Part shown: positions 32,157-45,366 of the stretch, one piece after another
Numbering within the stretch: the stretch's first letter is position 1
Layout of the letters: the number at the start of each line of letters is the position of its first letter
Assembly (NCBI GenBank): GCA_963854735.1
Contig: OY978103.1
Location: 1,178,001-1,242,000 of the forward strand
Direction: 5' to 3'
Origin: Marvania coccoides
Lineage: Eukaryota > Chlorophyta > Trebouxiophyceae > Chlorellales > Chlorellaceae
Length of the DNA stretch: 64,000 nt
Translations under genes and position numbers: made by a program
The notes under the pieces: generated by a model
The model's database searches: none
The model's input: only the letters and a program-made list of their open reading frames with translations
Told to the model about the DNA's origin: nothing

Positions 32157-32510
32157 GTTTGCCCGAAGAAAGAGCCTCAGACCTACGGCCGCTACACCCT
32201 GATCTTCGCCTTGGCGGAGGCATCGCCAGCTAAAGGAGTTGGCCGCCCACTTGCACGTCAAGCTGGACCGGCGCGTGCTCACCGTGACCTCGGACTTCCT
32301 GTACGACAAGCACGTGTGCGCGATGATTTCCCGCCCGGTGTGCGTTTTTACATGATTTATTTTTGATGCCTTTTTTCTTTTATGGCTTGACCAACTAATG
32401 CCTCACAATGCTATTATCTCTCCATTTTCGCTTGTTGCAGGGACGGGAAGATAGAAGCAGAGCTCTTCTACCCGTCCAAGTACGCCAATGTCTGGCTGCC
32501 CATCAACGCA
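32157..32510 (+). pseudogene. Two-exon gene remnant without start, frameshifted
   Basis: Two exon-like blocks with intact splice signals: one ending at 32339 (donor gtgcgt) and one at 32441-32510 (acceptor ttgcag, donor gtaggt). Joined, they read LYDKHVCAMISRPV then DGKIEAELFYPSKY and NVWLPINA without a stop, and the phases agree (2 + 1 nt). Upstream, coding-like sequence (QTYGRYTLIFALAEAS) lies in a different frame, so a +1 shift falls near 32232. No ATG-led exon is found upstream and nothing clearly continues after 32510. This looks like a piece of a protein gene left after rearrangement or decay; the family is not recognised. An assembly artefact is possible. Confidence 0.42.
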
Positions 32511-33128
32511 GTAGGTCTGCCTGCAAAGAAAATATGGCCGCAGCCGGGAAATTGTGGAAACCCCGCTGAAAAGGCGTGGGTGGGATTGTTGGGTCCGAGA
32601 GCCCAGCGCAGCATTCTTCCGTAATGTAATGCAGCGCTGGGATGGACTATTTCAACGCAGCACACTGCCTCAGAAATGTTTTTTCTTCTTTCTCGTCTAC
32701 ATTTTCTGGGGGGAGCTATAAATGTTTTACGTCAAACAACCAGTCACCTAAAAATGGCCGAATCGGTGCACGCCGTTGGCGCCATAACTGTTTTTAATGT
32801 TGATTGTAAATAATATGGCGCCGAAAGGGTGGAATACGCCTTGGGAAAGCGAAATTGCGGTGGTCGTCCTCCAAAAGAAAGCCGGGTGTAATTTTTTGAC
32901 GAGCTCCTTGGGGCGAATACTGCGTCGTTTTGCGTCAAAATTTCACCAGCGCGTGCGTTTCGGCGAGGACTACACGTAAGTAAGGGCGACGTGGGCAGGC
33001 AGGGCCGGCAGCCTTGCATGTCTCCAAAAAAAAAGCCGGGGATTTTTTTCTTTCAATACGAGACGCCTGCAATCGCTCCCAAATATTGTTAAAGTGTAGA
33101 GGTGTGAGCAAAAAAAAAATATATTGCC
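32511..33128. other. Spacer between gene remnant and tRNA
   Basis: About 620 bp without a supported gene. It may contain further decayed parts of the upstream remnant, but I could not link any open frame to it. Confidence 0.35.
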
Positions 33129-33199
33129 TCCCTGCCGGGGAATCGAACCCCGATCACGTGTGTGAAAAACACGCATTCTAGCCGTTGAACTAGCAAGGA
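33129..33199 (-). tRNA. tRNA-Glu (UUC)
   Basis: On the minus strand a 71-nt cloverleaf can be folded by hand. The 7-bp acceptor stem pairs TCCTTGC with GCAGGGA (one G-U). The D stem is GTTC/GAAT, the anticodon stem CGTGT/ACACG around loop TTTTCAC with anticodon TTC, and the T arm CGGGG-TTCGATT-CCCCG. No intron and no encoded CCA. As a nuclear gene it serves cytosolic translation. Confidence 0.95.
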
Positions 33200-33467
33200 A
33201 TGAAGGCTCCACCGGCGGGGCTGCAGGCGTTGCCAGAGAGTTTGGCCAATCTGGCAATTTCCACATGTATAAATGCGGTGACGCCGATACTCCGCGAAGT
33301 TCCGCGCCACATCTCGCACTCCCCCAAAATCGTCAATGTCCCCCAAAATCTACAATACAATAATGCTGCAATCAAGATCCAGCTCGTCAAATCAGAGCAA
33401 ACACAGTTGATTTTGTGAAGCTCTGTTGCATTTTTCCAAAAAAGATTGAAACTTTGAGGGTAGGAAA
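33200..33467. other. Upstream region of tRNA-Glu and P450
   Basis: 268 bp between the divergent tRNA and P450 genes; no feature beyond likely promoters. Confidence 0.4.
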
Positions 33468-35060
33468 ATGTTCTCCCTCGCCGATCAGTTACCATCAGCA
33501 GACCCGCTGCTCATCGCGTTGGGGCTCCTGGCGTTCGCAATCCTACTCTACTGCTTTCCCCGACCGCCCCTTAAAACCCAGGGAATTAAATCCCTTCCTT
33601 TCACCGACCCGCCGCTTCGAGCGCTCCTCACCGGCTCAATCGGCAACCTCCCCGCGCTGCACACCCGCCACGGCAACCTTCTGGGCGTTTCATTCCTGTT
33701 TGAGTCCGCTGTTTTGGTTGGCGGCCCCGCCAACGTTCGGGCAGTGCTCACCGCTGACACCTCGCAGTTAAAAGTTGACCTCCCCCAAGGCATGGGCACC
33801 CTCCTGGGCCCAGAAAACCTGATGATGATGCATGGCAGCGCGCATGCCCGGGGACGCCGCCTTCTGGGCCCCTTTTTCTCGCCGACCAACGTGCGTGCCT
33901 TCATTCCCCACGTTTCGCAGCTGGCCGCTGACATGGCGGAAGAATGGGCGAGCGCTGCCGGCGGGAGTGTGTCTGGCTACCTGGAGGTGCGGCGGTACGT
34001 CATCCGCGTGGCGATGCGGGTGTTGCTGGGGCTGGACGGCAAGGGGGGCTCAGCAGAGGCAGACTTTTCAAAGGTCAGCCGGCTGTACAAAGACTTGTGG
34101 GGGGGGTTCTTCACACTCCCATTGAATTTCCCGGGGAGCCCCTACCGCAGGGCTTTGAACGCCAGGGACGAGCTGCAGCAGGTGAGAAAAATATTTACCG
34201 CTGATGTAAAATTTTCTCAGCAGAAAACAAAATGAACCAATAATACTTGACTTTCATTTTTTATATCATTAAATTATGTGCAGATAATTGCAGAAGCCCT
34301 GCTCCAGCTTCAGGCCCCTCTGGACGCTTCTCAAGCAAAGGACAGCGCCATCAAAACTGCCGGCCGCACGGCGCTGCAGATTTTATCGCAAGCCACAGAA
34401 GACGACGGCAGCCCGGTGGGCAAGGAGCGCGTGGCGGCACTGATAACCTCTCTGCTGCTGGGGGCCATCGACACCGGCGCCACAGCGCTGATGCTGGCCA
34501 TTCGCCGGCTGGCGCTGCACCCCGAAGTTTTGGCGCGAGCTCGCGACGAGCAGACGGCGGTGGTGACACAGCACGGCGCAGAATGGACGGATGACGCCCT
34601 GCGCGCGATGCGGTACTGCGAGGCCATCCTCAAGGAGACGTTTCGGCTGCAGTCGCCCTCCAAAATTTTGTTTCGCCGGGCAGTCCAGGACATTGAAATC
34701 GAAGGCGTGGCCATTCCAAAAGGGCAGAAAATCCTGGTGCACCTGTACGACAGCATCATGAAGGACGAGCGCTGGCGGGGGACGCCCGACGTTGAAGCAT
34801 TCAAGCCAGAGCGGTGGCTGGGCGAGGAAGAGAAGGGTGGGAAAGATGGGAGGGGGTGGGTGCCGTTTGGTGGGGGGCAGCGGCTGTGCCCAGGGCAGCT
34901 CCTGGCGATGATGGAGATGAAGATCATGCTGGCGGTGCTGGTGAGAGGCTACGCGTTTGAGCTGGCGGACCCTGGGGAGAAATGGAAAGAATTTCCTCTG
35001 ATGGCGCCAGCGCATGGGATGCCTCTGGTGGTGCGCAGACTGCAGGCTGGCAAGAAATAA
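33468..35060 (+). CDS. Cytochrome P450, CYP85-clan-like
   Basis: Two exons, 33468-34181 and 34284-35060, both phase 0; 496 residues. An N-terminal membrane anchor (LLIALGLLAFAILLYCF) and a proline hinge (PRPPLK) are followed by the P450 core: helix C HARGRRLLGPFF, helix I LLGAIDTGATALMLAI (Thr of the oxygen groove in DTGATA), helix K ETFR (ExxR), FKPERW (PERF-like), and the heme loop PFGGGQRLCPG with the Cys ligand near residue 440. Core wording resembles CYP26/CYP120/CYP90-type enzymes that act on isoprenoids or sterols, but the substrate is not readable. The single intron has standard GT-AG borders. It is divergent from tRNA-Glu. Confidence 0.93.
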
Positions 35061-35724
35061 GCCACATGGTTATGGGAATTTACAAGGAATTCACATTTTT
35101 CATAAATAAAATGAACTTTTTTGGGGGGGTGCATAATGCACACTGAGGAAGTAAATGCCTCCTGATCTGGGTCGTGCTGTGAGCACGAGATACCTTTTCT
35201 TTTTGAGCGAGAATTTTGATTACGATGATTTCTTCAAATTTACCCTTAAAGGATTTAGATGCTTCGGTTCTGATATTTCCAATCATTGGAACGGTACGAT
35301 TATTTAGGCGCTTCAGTTATTGGAAGTGTTGTTTACTTATTGCATGAACCAGTTTGATTTTTCTGAATATTCTCCAAACACGGATTGTCCAGTACTTACA
35401 AATTTACTTTACCTTGCGCTTCGATAAGACATTTGTATTCTACTTTTTCACAGTGTACTCCGGTGTTGGTTTCAGTTTTTTTTAATGTTTTTTAATAACG
35501 CGCGGCCTACAATGCTCCGATTTGATTTCCTTTCGATGTGACGACCCTGTAATGTAATTTTTGAAAGCAACCCCCTCCGGAGTCCAACTCAAAAGTTGCG
35601 CTACCCTTAACTACCTTTCACCCATCGTTTTTTACAAAACAAATGCATTCCATTAAATCCCAAAATATGTTTACATTCATTCATTCAGCTCTGCCTACTA
35701 ATCTGAAAAAAAACTTTCTTTTGC
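35061..35724. other. Convergent 3' spacer, P450 / UTP20
   Basis: 664 bp of AT-rich DNA between converging stop codons. No gene seen. Possible polyadenylation motifs on both strands (AATAAA near 35103 on plus, TGTAA-type on minus near 35668). Confidence 0.5.
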
Positions 35725-38700
35725 CTAATACCGCTCGCCCGCTCCCCGCATCTTTTTATTCTTCACCACCACCCCAGCGGACCTCTGCCGCCTCACCTCC
35801 TCCGCCGCCTTGCGCTTGCTGGCAGCCTTGCGCTCCGCCGACCTGATCTTGCGCTTGGCAGCCGCTTCTGGGTCAACCAGCGTGAGCACCGCCGCCCGGC
35901 GCTTGCGCTCCCCGCGCTGCGTCACCACCGCGGTGCGCGCCCTGTTGTACGCCGACAGCAGTGTCTCAGAGCCCACCAGCGCCCTCAGGTGCGCCACCAC
36001 TTCGTCACCCAGCGCCTTGGCCTCCACTGTGTTGCCCGTGGCCTGCGGCTCAGTGATGCGGTACAGCGGGCGCAGCAAGGCAGGCAGGTACGGTTCGACC
36101 CTGGAGGGACCCAGCCGGGAGGCCACCGCGGCGATAAACCGTAGCGCCACCCCGCGCTGCAGCTGCCGCGCGTAAGATTTGTCGTCTGCCAGCCTCGCCA
36201 CGCGGCGCACCAACCCGTGAACGGTCAACGACTCGCCGGCAGCTCCCGCTGCGTCTGCCGCCTCCTCAATTTCGCCCTCCTCCTCCTCTTCCTCCTCCTC
36301 TTCAGCCATCGCTTCTCCCTCCTCTGCCGCTGGCTGTTTCACGCGGCCCGCAGCCTGGTCTGACTCGTACATGGGCAGCGCCAGGAACACCAGGCACTTG
36401 ACGGCCTGTGCCGCCAGCTCTTCGTCGTCTGCGGAGCAGTCCAGCTGGCGGAAGAAAGACAGAGCCAGGGCGCCGGGGCGTGTCGCATCGGCGCTCGCCA
36501 GCAGCAAAGGCCCGACGCCGGCGTCGGCGAGACCAGCGCCCACCATCCTGGCGGCGGCTTTGCGCACCCACGCGTGGCGGTGCAGCAGCAGCGCGGCCGC
36601 CGCAGCCCAGCACGCTTGAGAGTCGGAGCCAGCGGTCCATGCCAGCGCCTCTGGGGCCGCCACTGCGACCTTCTCCAGGAAGCACATGCAGTAGTAGGCC
36701 TCTTGCCAGCCAGCTGCAGCTGCAGCAGGGTCTACTTCGTCCTCCTCCTCGTCGCTGCTCTCCTCCTGAGCAGCCACGCGTGCCCGCAGCACCGCTGCCA
36801 CCGCAGGCAGCAGCTCTGGCAGCCGGCGCTTCGCTGCAGCGCCCTCAACCTCCACCAGAATGCCTAGCGCTTGCGCGGCGGCGCGCACCAGCCGTGGATC
36901 TCCTCCCCGCAGCCACTGCGAGCAGTACGCTGCTTGACGGTCCCGAGCGGCCGCCGGCAGCCGCTGCAGCAGCGCCGCGGTGCAGGCACCCGCCGCGGTG
37001 CGGCACTTGGTGGACTGGTCGTTCACCAGGCGGGTGACCAACGGAAGAAAGATCGTTTCTGCCCACCCAGCAACCACCTCCTCTGGGAATTTTCCGACCA
37101 TTGCGCTCAGCATGCTCAGCGCGGCCTCCCGCCCCGTCTCGTGCTCGTACGCCAGGTTGGTCAGCACAAACGCCAGGTGGCCCTGCAGCCGCTTGGGCCC
37201 CAGGGGGTAGTCCAGCAGGAACGCGAGCAGCGAGGACGAGGCCAGCTGGCGCACTGCAGCGGCCTGGGAGCGCACCATCAGCTCCTGCACCCGCTCCATC
37301 AGGTCGTACACCTCGGGTAGCACCAGTTTGCGCGCTAAAATGGCGCGCAGAAGGGTGAATGCGGTCTGCCGCTGGGCGCTCTCCTCCAGGTCCGTGAAGG
37401 CCCACCCCAGCAGGAAGCGCAGCTGGGAGGAGGAGGGAGAGTAGGTCTCGCAGGCACGCAGCATGCCTGCCAGCAGCTTGAAGCAGTCCTGGGCCACGGG
37501 GTGGGTGGTCTTGGGGCAGCGCTTCAACAGTTCCGTCACAGCCTGAAAAAAATAAAAAAAATATATTAATCACGAGAAAAAATTATTTAACATTTTTGAA
37601 AATTATTTAACACATCTTTATAATTTTAGGGACCAAAATTAGAGCTTTCACTCACTTTTCCGGCGTCCTTGGAGGCAGGGCCCATGCCGGGCAGGTCCGC
37701 TTGCACGATGAGCAGTGACAGCGACTGCAGGGCAGCCGTCACGGTGGGGGTGTGGCGGGACCGCAGGGCGCGCACCAGCAGCGGCAGCAGCGGGTCCAGC
37801 AGCGCCGTGGCCTCTGGGCCTTGCACCGGCACGATGCCCTTTTTCAGCGCAGCTTTAAGCGTGGACAACGCAAACTCCACCAGCAGCTGCTGGTGCAGCG
37901 CCACTTTTGAGACCTCGGAAGCGTCGTGCGCGGCGCTCAGCCCTTGGCCGCGCTCAGCAGCGCCAGAAGCAGCAGCCGCCTGCGCCTTGGCTGCCTCCTC
38001 GGCTGCCAGCCCAGCGCTGGCCACCGCGTGCACCAGCTCGCACAGGTCCCTGGGCTTGGCGGTAGGGTTTGTCAACACCCCTGCGGAGGCGTGCTGCAGC
38101 AGCAGCGCCAGTTTTGACCGAATTTTTGGGTTGGAGGCGTCTCCCAGGCGAGACCTGACAGGGCCCAGCAGCTTCTGGATGTGGGAGCTGAAGGTGATGC
38201 GCGACGCCAGCAGCTGGAAGGTGTCGTTGGCTCGGCACCGCTTGGCCTCCTTGTAGCTGGCCGCAAAGGCGGCCACCTCCTTTGCCTCGGCAACGTCGCC
38301 AAACAGATCGCCCTGCACACACACGCATAATGATTAAAGGGTGAAAAACAAATTAATTTTTGTTGAATATTACCAGGCTATTTTGGGAGAAAAACGTGGC
38401 ACTAAAATAATTTGTTCAAACTCTTAATTTAGTTTACCTCGATGACTGGCAGGATGAGGTGCAGGCAGTCGTTCAGCGCCCCCGGCTCCTCCGCAGAGGC
38501 AGGAGCCACCCCCTCGAGCACCGAGTGCACGGTGTACCCCAGCACGTGCGCCGTAAACCCCTTTGGCGGCAGCGCACTGGCCAGCACTTCCAGCGTGAAG
38601 GGAAGGTACTCTGGGCCAAGGTCTGTGGCCATAGCCACCAGCACCGACCGCGCGTTGTCTCGCAGGCTCTGCAGCCGCAGCTTCAGCAGGTTGGCCACGC

Positions 38701-41700
38701 TCTGCAGCGTGCGGGGCAGCTCAGCTCGCATCTTCTCGGGGGGCAGCAGCTTTAGCACCTTGACCAGAGCCTGTCCCACGGGGGCGCGCACGTTTTCGCC
38801 CACCACCAGCTGCGCGCGCAGCTCGGGCACCACGCGCTTCGTCAGCAACCGGTAAATCTCTTCACGGGGAGGCACAAAGGGGGCAGTTGTGGTTGCAATA
38901 ATGACGTCGCCGTCTTCTCCCTCTTCTGCCTCCTCCTCTGCCTCCTTGCCACCTTCATCCATTGCCTGAGGAGCATCCTGCCCTTCCGGTCGCTCTCCCT
39001 CCTCCTGGTCATTGAAAAAGTGGAAAGCGTCCAGAAGCGAGCACGTCGCTCGCAGCACAGCTTTTGCCGGGGTCCCTTCCGCGTGCCGCTTCATCAGCCG
39101 TAGGTACTGCCCCAGCAGCTGGTGGTACTGCACCCACGGCAGCGCGCCTGCTACCGCCCCCAGCGCCAAGATTGCAGCGTCCACGACCCCGGTGCCGCGA
39201 TCCTTATCTGCTTGCTTGGCGTCGTGCCCAGAGGAGGGCGCGTCGTCCATACGGCCCTCCACGATGGCCTGCTGCAGCAGCGGGCCCACCACGCCCACCA
39301 GGACTGGTATTGAGAGCGGGGGGGTGTCAGGGTCCTTGAGCATGCGAGCCAGCCGAGTGAAGGCCCTGCAAAAAAAAAAAGAAGGTAGAAAAAAATTGAA
39401 AAAATTAATATTGAGTCTGAATAAAGAATAAATTTTTTACTAAAAAAGTTAAATACAATTAAAAAAAAATCCATTCCCTTGGACAGCTAAATAACAGCAG
39501 TGGCAAAAAGAGATTCTTCGACACGCTAAAACAATTATTTTCTAAGCTACCTGGCCCTGCGGTGGAGCTGGAGGTGGACGGAGTTGAGGAGGAAGTCTGC
39601 CTCGGCCTCCTGGTGCGTGAGCGGCAGCAGGTCCGCGTAGGTCAGAGGCATCGCCAGCGCCAACCGACGAATTAGGGTGAGGTGCTCCTGCCGCACAGAC
39701 AGCGCGGACGCGCCCACGCTGCGCTTCAGCTGCGTAAAAAGCTGCCGCTGCGCGACGGCCACCACGCCTGCCGTCGGCTCCGCAGCGCCGGCAGCGTCGA
39801 CGAGGTTGGCCAGCGCCTGCGCCCCAGCGTGCCGCAGCGCGAGGTCCTCCGCGTTGCGCAGGTCGCGCGCGCAGTGCTGCACCACGAGCGCCGCCCCCAG
39901 CGGCGTGAATTCCGACCACACAGCTGCTGTGAGCTCCCCATAAGTGGCCATGCGAGTCTCATAGTCGGGCTCATCCAACTGCTCTGCAGACATCGCGTTC
40001 AGCCCCGTGAGCAGCGCAGCCGGGCGCTCCAGCTCGGGGAGCAGCCCTCCCACCGCCCGCAGCATGCTGCACAGCGCCTCTTTCGCGTCAGGGGTCGACA
40101 GCACGCCAGCCAGCGGGCCCAGCGCAGCGGCAATCGCCCGCAGGCGCTGCTCCTGGCCCTGCACGTCGGGCGCTTGGTCTCCACCCTTCATGTCCCCCAG
40201 GCGCAGCCACAGCGCGGTGAGCGCGCCCAGAGTGCGCGCCACCATCACCTCGTCGGAACTTTTCTTTTTGCCCCCGCCGTGCGGTGCCAGCAGCGGCAGC
40301 AGCGCGTCCGTGAGCTGCGCAGCGGTGCCCCAGTCGCTGGCGCGCCCGCCCACCAGCTCCAGAATGGCCAGGGCGCGGGCGGCAGTGTGGCGACGGGGCG
40401 CCTCTGGCTGTTTGGTGGCCCCCAGCAGGCGCTTGGTCTTCGAAAAGGTGGCCTTACCAGCGTTTTTCCACGCGGCAACCACTACCGCTTGCAGCCCGAT
40501 GAGCAGCGAGGGCAGGTGGGGCTCCAGCAGCAGATCTCCCGTCGGGTCTGGCAGATCAAACAGCGACTCCAGCATGCTAAGCAGCGCCACGCGACTGGGC
40601 TCAGCGCAGGCGGGAGATGACAGCGCGGCCACGCACCGCCCCAGGAGCGCGCTCCCCAGGTGCGCCTCTGCCGCCCAGGACTGCGAGCTGGCAGCAAGCT
40701 CAGCGGTGCTTTCACCACCTTCGCGCTGAACGATCGTGAGCACCCCATCGCCCAGCACTCCAACAAGCACGGGAGAGGTCGCCAGCGCGGCGGCAAGCTC
40801 CACCAGCGGCGGCGGCCGGTCCGCAGAGACTTCAGCAGCGATGCGTTCGCCCAGCGGCGCAGCAGCCCTCAGCAGCCGCTGCCACATGAACCCGTAATTG
40901 ATGGAGGTAGGAAACCGCTCCAGGGTGCCCGCCAGCAGGCGCAGACACCGGGAGCGCACCTCTTTGCCACCTTCGCCGCTGACGCTCTTTGCATCTCCCA
41001 ATGCTGCTTTGGTGGTCGCTCCTTCGAGTAAAATCACGGTCAGAGACAGCAGCTCGGGGAGATAGGCCTCCATGCGGTGCCCCAGGTGCTTCAGCAGGTC
41101 CTCCAGCGCGTTAAGGTAGCCGACGCGGCGGCGCAGCGGCTGGGCGGTGAGAGCCCCAGAATCGATGGCCGCCAGCCAGAACTCGCCAGAGCGGCGGCCC
41201 AGCTGCGCGCCCCACCACTGCCCGCACCCGGGAGGGTGGTCTTCTGTGTGGGGTGACGCAGGGGAAGGCTCGTCTTTGTGACCAAGCGGACGGACAAAGA
41301 CAGGGCTGAGCGGACCCAGGAAGAGCTCCAGCAGCGGGCGCAGCTCGGCAGGCTCTGCCCCAGCCAGGAAGTTGAGGATGGCCGCGCGCGCAGACCCCGG
41401 CGCACCTGCACATAATTGATAGCAGTACAAAAAAATTAGTCAAATGTTTATTATAAAAGAAGTTGTATTAATGCACAATTCCCCATGCCTAATGCACCCT
41501 TCGGAAAACCTTTGATTTTATATAACAACCAAATAAACAAATAAAACTATTTATCTCTCTGCACCTTTGCCCCCCAGCCGCCCCGAGCGTTTCCTCATTT
41601 TGGGGAACAGCAGCGCAATCACCAGCGGCACCAGCGGCGCCCTGTGGTCCGGCGCAATGGCATCAACCTCGTCGCCCTTCCGCACAGACGTTGGGTCCAC

Positions 41701-44700
41701 TGCCAGCGGAAACGCAGTCAGCTCTGAGCGCAGCGTCTTGTTGTCGGCCAACCGCAGCAGCCGGTCGGTGTAAGGAGTCAGCCAGGGCAACTTGAAGGCG
41801 CGGAGGCCCTTCAGCGCGGCCGCCTGCACGGTGGGGTCCACGTCCAGGCAGTGGACTGCCACGGAGCGGCGCACAGAAGCGGCACTGGGCACCCCGCGGA
41901 TGCCCTTTACCGCCGCCAGCAGCGCCAGCCACTCTTTCAGACCAAAGCGCCACGCTCGCGGAGGCACGTGCGCCGCCTGCTGCTGTGGAGCCTCTTCTTC
42001 TTCCCCCTCTTCCCCTGCAGCATCTCCGTCTTGTTCCGCCACTTCAACCTCGTCTTCCTCCTCTTCCTCGCCGCTCTCTTCCAGCGCCCGAGCAGTGGAG
42101 TAGGCCAAAAACAGGGGCACCCACCGCTTGGACCGCCCCTCAACGCCGCCAGCCTTGGCTGCGGTGGTCAGCGCACGCAGCAGGTGCGTCAGCCGTGCCT
42201 CGGCATCGGTAGAACCGCCCGCGGCCACACTCGAACCCTGCTGCGTCTCCGCTGCGAATCTCTGATCTAGCTCTAGTGCCCCAGCTTCCGCGGCGGCATC
42301 TGCCGCCGCAGCAGCGCCGCCGGCGTTTGACTTGGCCTGACAGTCTCCTGCGAGGAAAGCCAACTGAGCGCCCTCCAAGGCTTCCATGACCAGCGGCCAT
42401 GCCAGCGTGGGGTAAGACTCCAGCGCCGCTGCCAGTGCAGATGCGGCAGGGGGCCACATGGCGGCGAACCGCACGTGCAGCAGCCCCATTAGTGAGCGCA
42501 CCGCCAGCGGCACCAGCAGCAGTGGCACCCTGCGGTATTCCAGCAACGTTTTGACTCTGCCGGTGGCTACCGACACCGCGCGCCCGGTGTCTGCCCCCAG
42601 CGGGCGCGTTTCCACAGACAGCAGCTGCTGCAGCACGTCACAGGGCAGCTGCGGCTCGGCAGCGGCTGCAGAAGCGTCACCAGTAGACGGTTCTGAGGGA
42701 GGCTGAGGGAAGGCGCACAGCAGGCGCAGCGTAGCAATGCGCAGCGGCGCGCAAGGGGAGCTCAGGTTGGGCGCCACCGCGGGCGCCAGCTCCTCAAGCT
42801 GCGAAGCCGGCAGCAGGTCGCCAGCTGCTTGCAGCATCTCTGCTGCTGCATGAACCGCATGGTAGTGCGAAGGGTAGGTACGCACCAGATTCAACGCCCC
42901 CTGCGCCAGCTCCTCCCGCTCCTGCAGCTCCGCGCCAGGCTGCTTCTGCAGCGCCGCTGCCGCCGCCGCAGCAGCAGCGCAGTGCAGCACCAACGCTTCT
43001 TGGAACCGCGGCGTGCCCTGCAGCGCGGTTAGTGCGGTCGCGCTGGCAGCGAGGAGCGCCTCCACGTGGCGTGTTGCGTGCTGTGGTTTAGCGACAGCGT
43101 GCGGCAGGCAGTGCAAAGCGGCCCAGGCGGCGCCAAATGCAGCTGAATCACCGGCAGGCGTAAACGAACGCACAGTGTCGCACACCAAGGTGGACAGCCG
43201 TGGTCCCAGGCCTCCTGAGGCTGTCATTAGCAATGGAACTGCCCCCGACGTCGCCCCACCTCCCAGCGCTGAACAGAGGTCCATCAACAGAGGCCAGCAC
43301 TCGTCAGTGCGCTCTCCTGCACTCGAACATATATTTTTTGAAATAAAAGTTAATTCTTGCATTTGAAACAGCGGATTCGGACATTATTAACACCACGCTG
43401 AGGATAGTGGATAGTGGATAATGCAGCCGATTATTCTATAACTTGCCTGCCAGCAGGCTGCGGCCGACTGCAGCCACCATGTGGGGTCCAAATCCCCGCG
43501 CCATCTCCGTCCCAGCTGGGGGAGTGACCAGCGCGCGCACAAAGCCTAGCACCTCTCCCTGCGGCAGCGAACTAGAAAAAGCGCCGACCCACAGCGGGGC
43601 AACACGTTCGATTGCTGGGGGGCCCAGGCTGGCGCCCACAGCCCTGCAGTGGGAGAACACCAGCGCCTGCAGGATGCGCAGCACCTGCCCAGACAGCGAT
43701 GGCTCCAAATACTTGGAGAAGGCGCTGCCCTCCGGCCCTTCCTCGCTTTCATTCACTTCGTCGCCGCTGGCGTCGGGCGCGTCCACCTTGCACCGCCCCA
43801 GCACCTCTGCCCCAGCCACCCTGTTGGCCAGCGCAAACAGCGGGGAGTAGTCTTCAACCCGGCCGCCTCGATGATGCTCCAACATGAGCGCCAGCAGCGC
43901 CAAGCCGCGGGCAGCGTTGGCAGCGACCAGTGTCACATCCGCAGCTCCGCTCCCCTCCTCTGCTGTCACCCCCTTTCTCTTGCCCATTGCCGGCTTCGCC
44001 TTCATAACGCTGCCGTTTCCGCTCCTGCTGCTGGTGCTGGGCGTGGCAGCTACGAAGGCGTTCACCCTCTCGGTGGCTGCAGTGAGCACGCTCTCCCACA
44101 GCGGCCGCCCCGTGGGCCCCCGCCGAATGTGCAGCAGGAGGCGCTCCAGGCAAGCCGCCGCCACCGCCGCCACGCGAGCAGCCAGCGTTTCAGCCGAAAA
44201 ACGAGACTGCTGGGGGGCCGAAGCATCGGTACCCTCTCTATTCCTACCAGCAGACTTCTTTTTCTCCGCCTGGAAATCACCGGGCGTCAAGATATCAGGC
44301 TGCAGCAGTAGCGACAGCAGCGCAGGGCCGCGGCTGTGCAGCCCGTTGCCCAGTCCTGTGGCCGCCTCCGCCACCAGCAGCCCCGCGCCGTCGATGCGCG
44401 CCACGCTGGGCCGCATGGCGGCGTCAGCCAGGACGGAGCGCACAGCTGAGCGAGCCGTCCCCGGCGCCGCTTGCCGCAACAGGAAGCCAAACGACTGCGC
44501 TGCGAGGATGCGCACGTGGGGGGCGCGGTGGTACCGCAGCCGCGTCGATGCAGCCAGCACTGGGGCCAGGTCTGCCGCCAGCTGAGCGCAAAGATGTTTG
44601 CAGACGAGGCTGACCGCGGTGAACAAGTGCTGCAGCAGCTCTGGCTCACGGTCGCCCCCCGACTCGACGAAATCGCTGAACACGGTCAACACCCGGCCCA

Positions 44701-45366
44701 CGTGGGGCAAAAAATCGGCCTGCAGGTCGCGGGCCAGCGCCCCGATGAGCTCCAGCAGCGGTTCTAAGGAGAGAGAAGCAGCGAGCGTGATGCGCGAGAG
44801 GAGGATGTCTAGGATGTCGGTCTGGTGGTGCAGCAGCTGTGGCAGGGTGTGGCACAGCGGGTGCAGCAGCTGGATGGCCTCCAGCCAGTCGTGTGCGGCG
44901 TTGAGCTCACGCCACGCCTCCAGCCGCTCCTGGAAGAAGGAGGACGCGCCGCCGAGGGGCTCGCAGCGCTTTGGGCCCAGGCTGCGGTACACGTCGACGT
45001 CCACCTGTGCAAAAACGAACACGAGCGTAAAATAAATGAAGAGTTTTTTTTGTTGGGAAGCCGAAAATCAATTGAATGCGAAAATATGCACTAAAATATA
45101 TGTGGATTGTTGAGTAGAATACGGATATGAAAGAAAAAATTCAAGGAGAGGGCCGCAGCAGGTTGAACACAAACACATGCAATGTAATTTGAGTTTCCCA
45201 GCGATGTTCGTAATGCATGCAGCTGTGGAGTTTCCACACTCACATCTGCCACTCTTTGTGAAAATGTCTTGAATTTGTGGCGCTTCTGTCGCTTGGCCTC
45301 AGGAGCATAGTCTTCAGATTCAGAGTCGGAATCATCATATTTAAAACGAGGGTCTTCTGGCTCCAT
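35725..45366 (-). CDS. UTP20: U3 snoRNP / SSU processome protein UTP20
   Basis: Seven exons: 45366-45244, 45004-43447, 43316-41565, 41405-39551, 39365-38438, 38312-37656 and 37542-35725; 2896 residues with every phase agreeing. Size and content fit UTP20/DRIM (human about 2785). The N-terminus has the acidic then basic start and FKTFSQRVADV...DVYRSLG; exon 2 has WRELNAAHDWLEAIQLLHPL, PQLLHHQTDI and ARDLQADFLPHVGRVL. The rest is HEAT/ARM-like helical repeats, with GAPGSARAAILNFLAG and the conserved TNLAYEHETGREAALSMLSAM region, and a very basic coiled C-terminus (RSAERKAASKRKAAEEVRRQR). UTP20 is a nucleolar scaffold for 18S rRNA maturation. Intron 2 has a gcaagt donor (GC-AG), the only junction restoring LLAG-ERTDECW. 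Confidence 0.93.
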
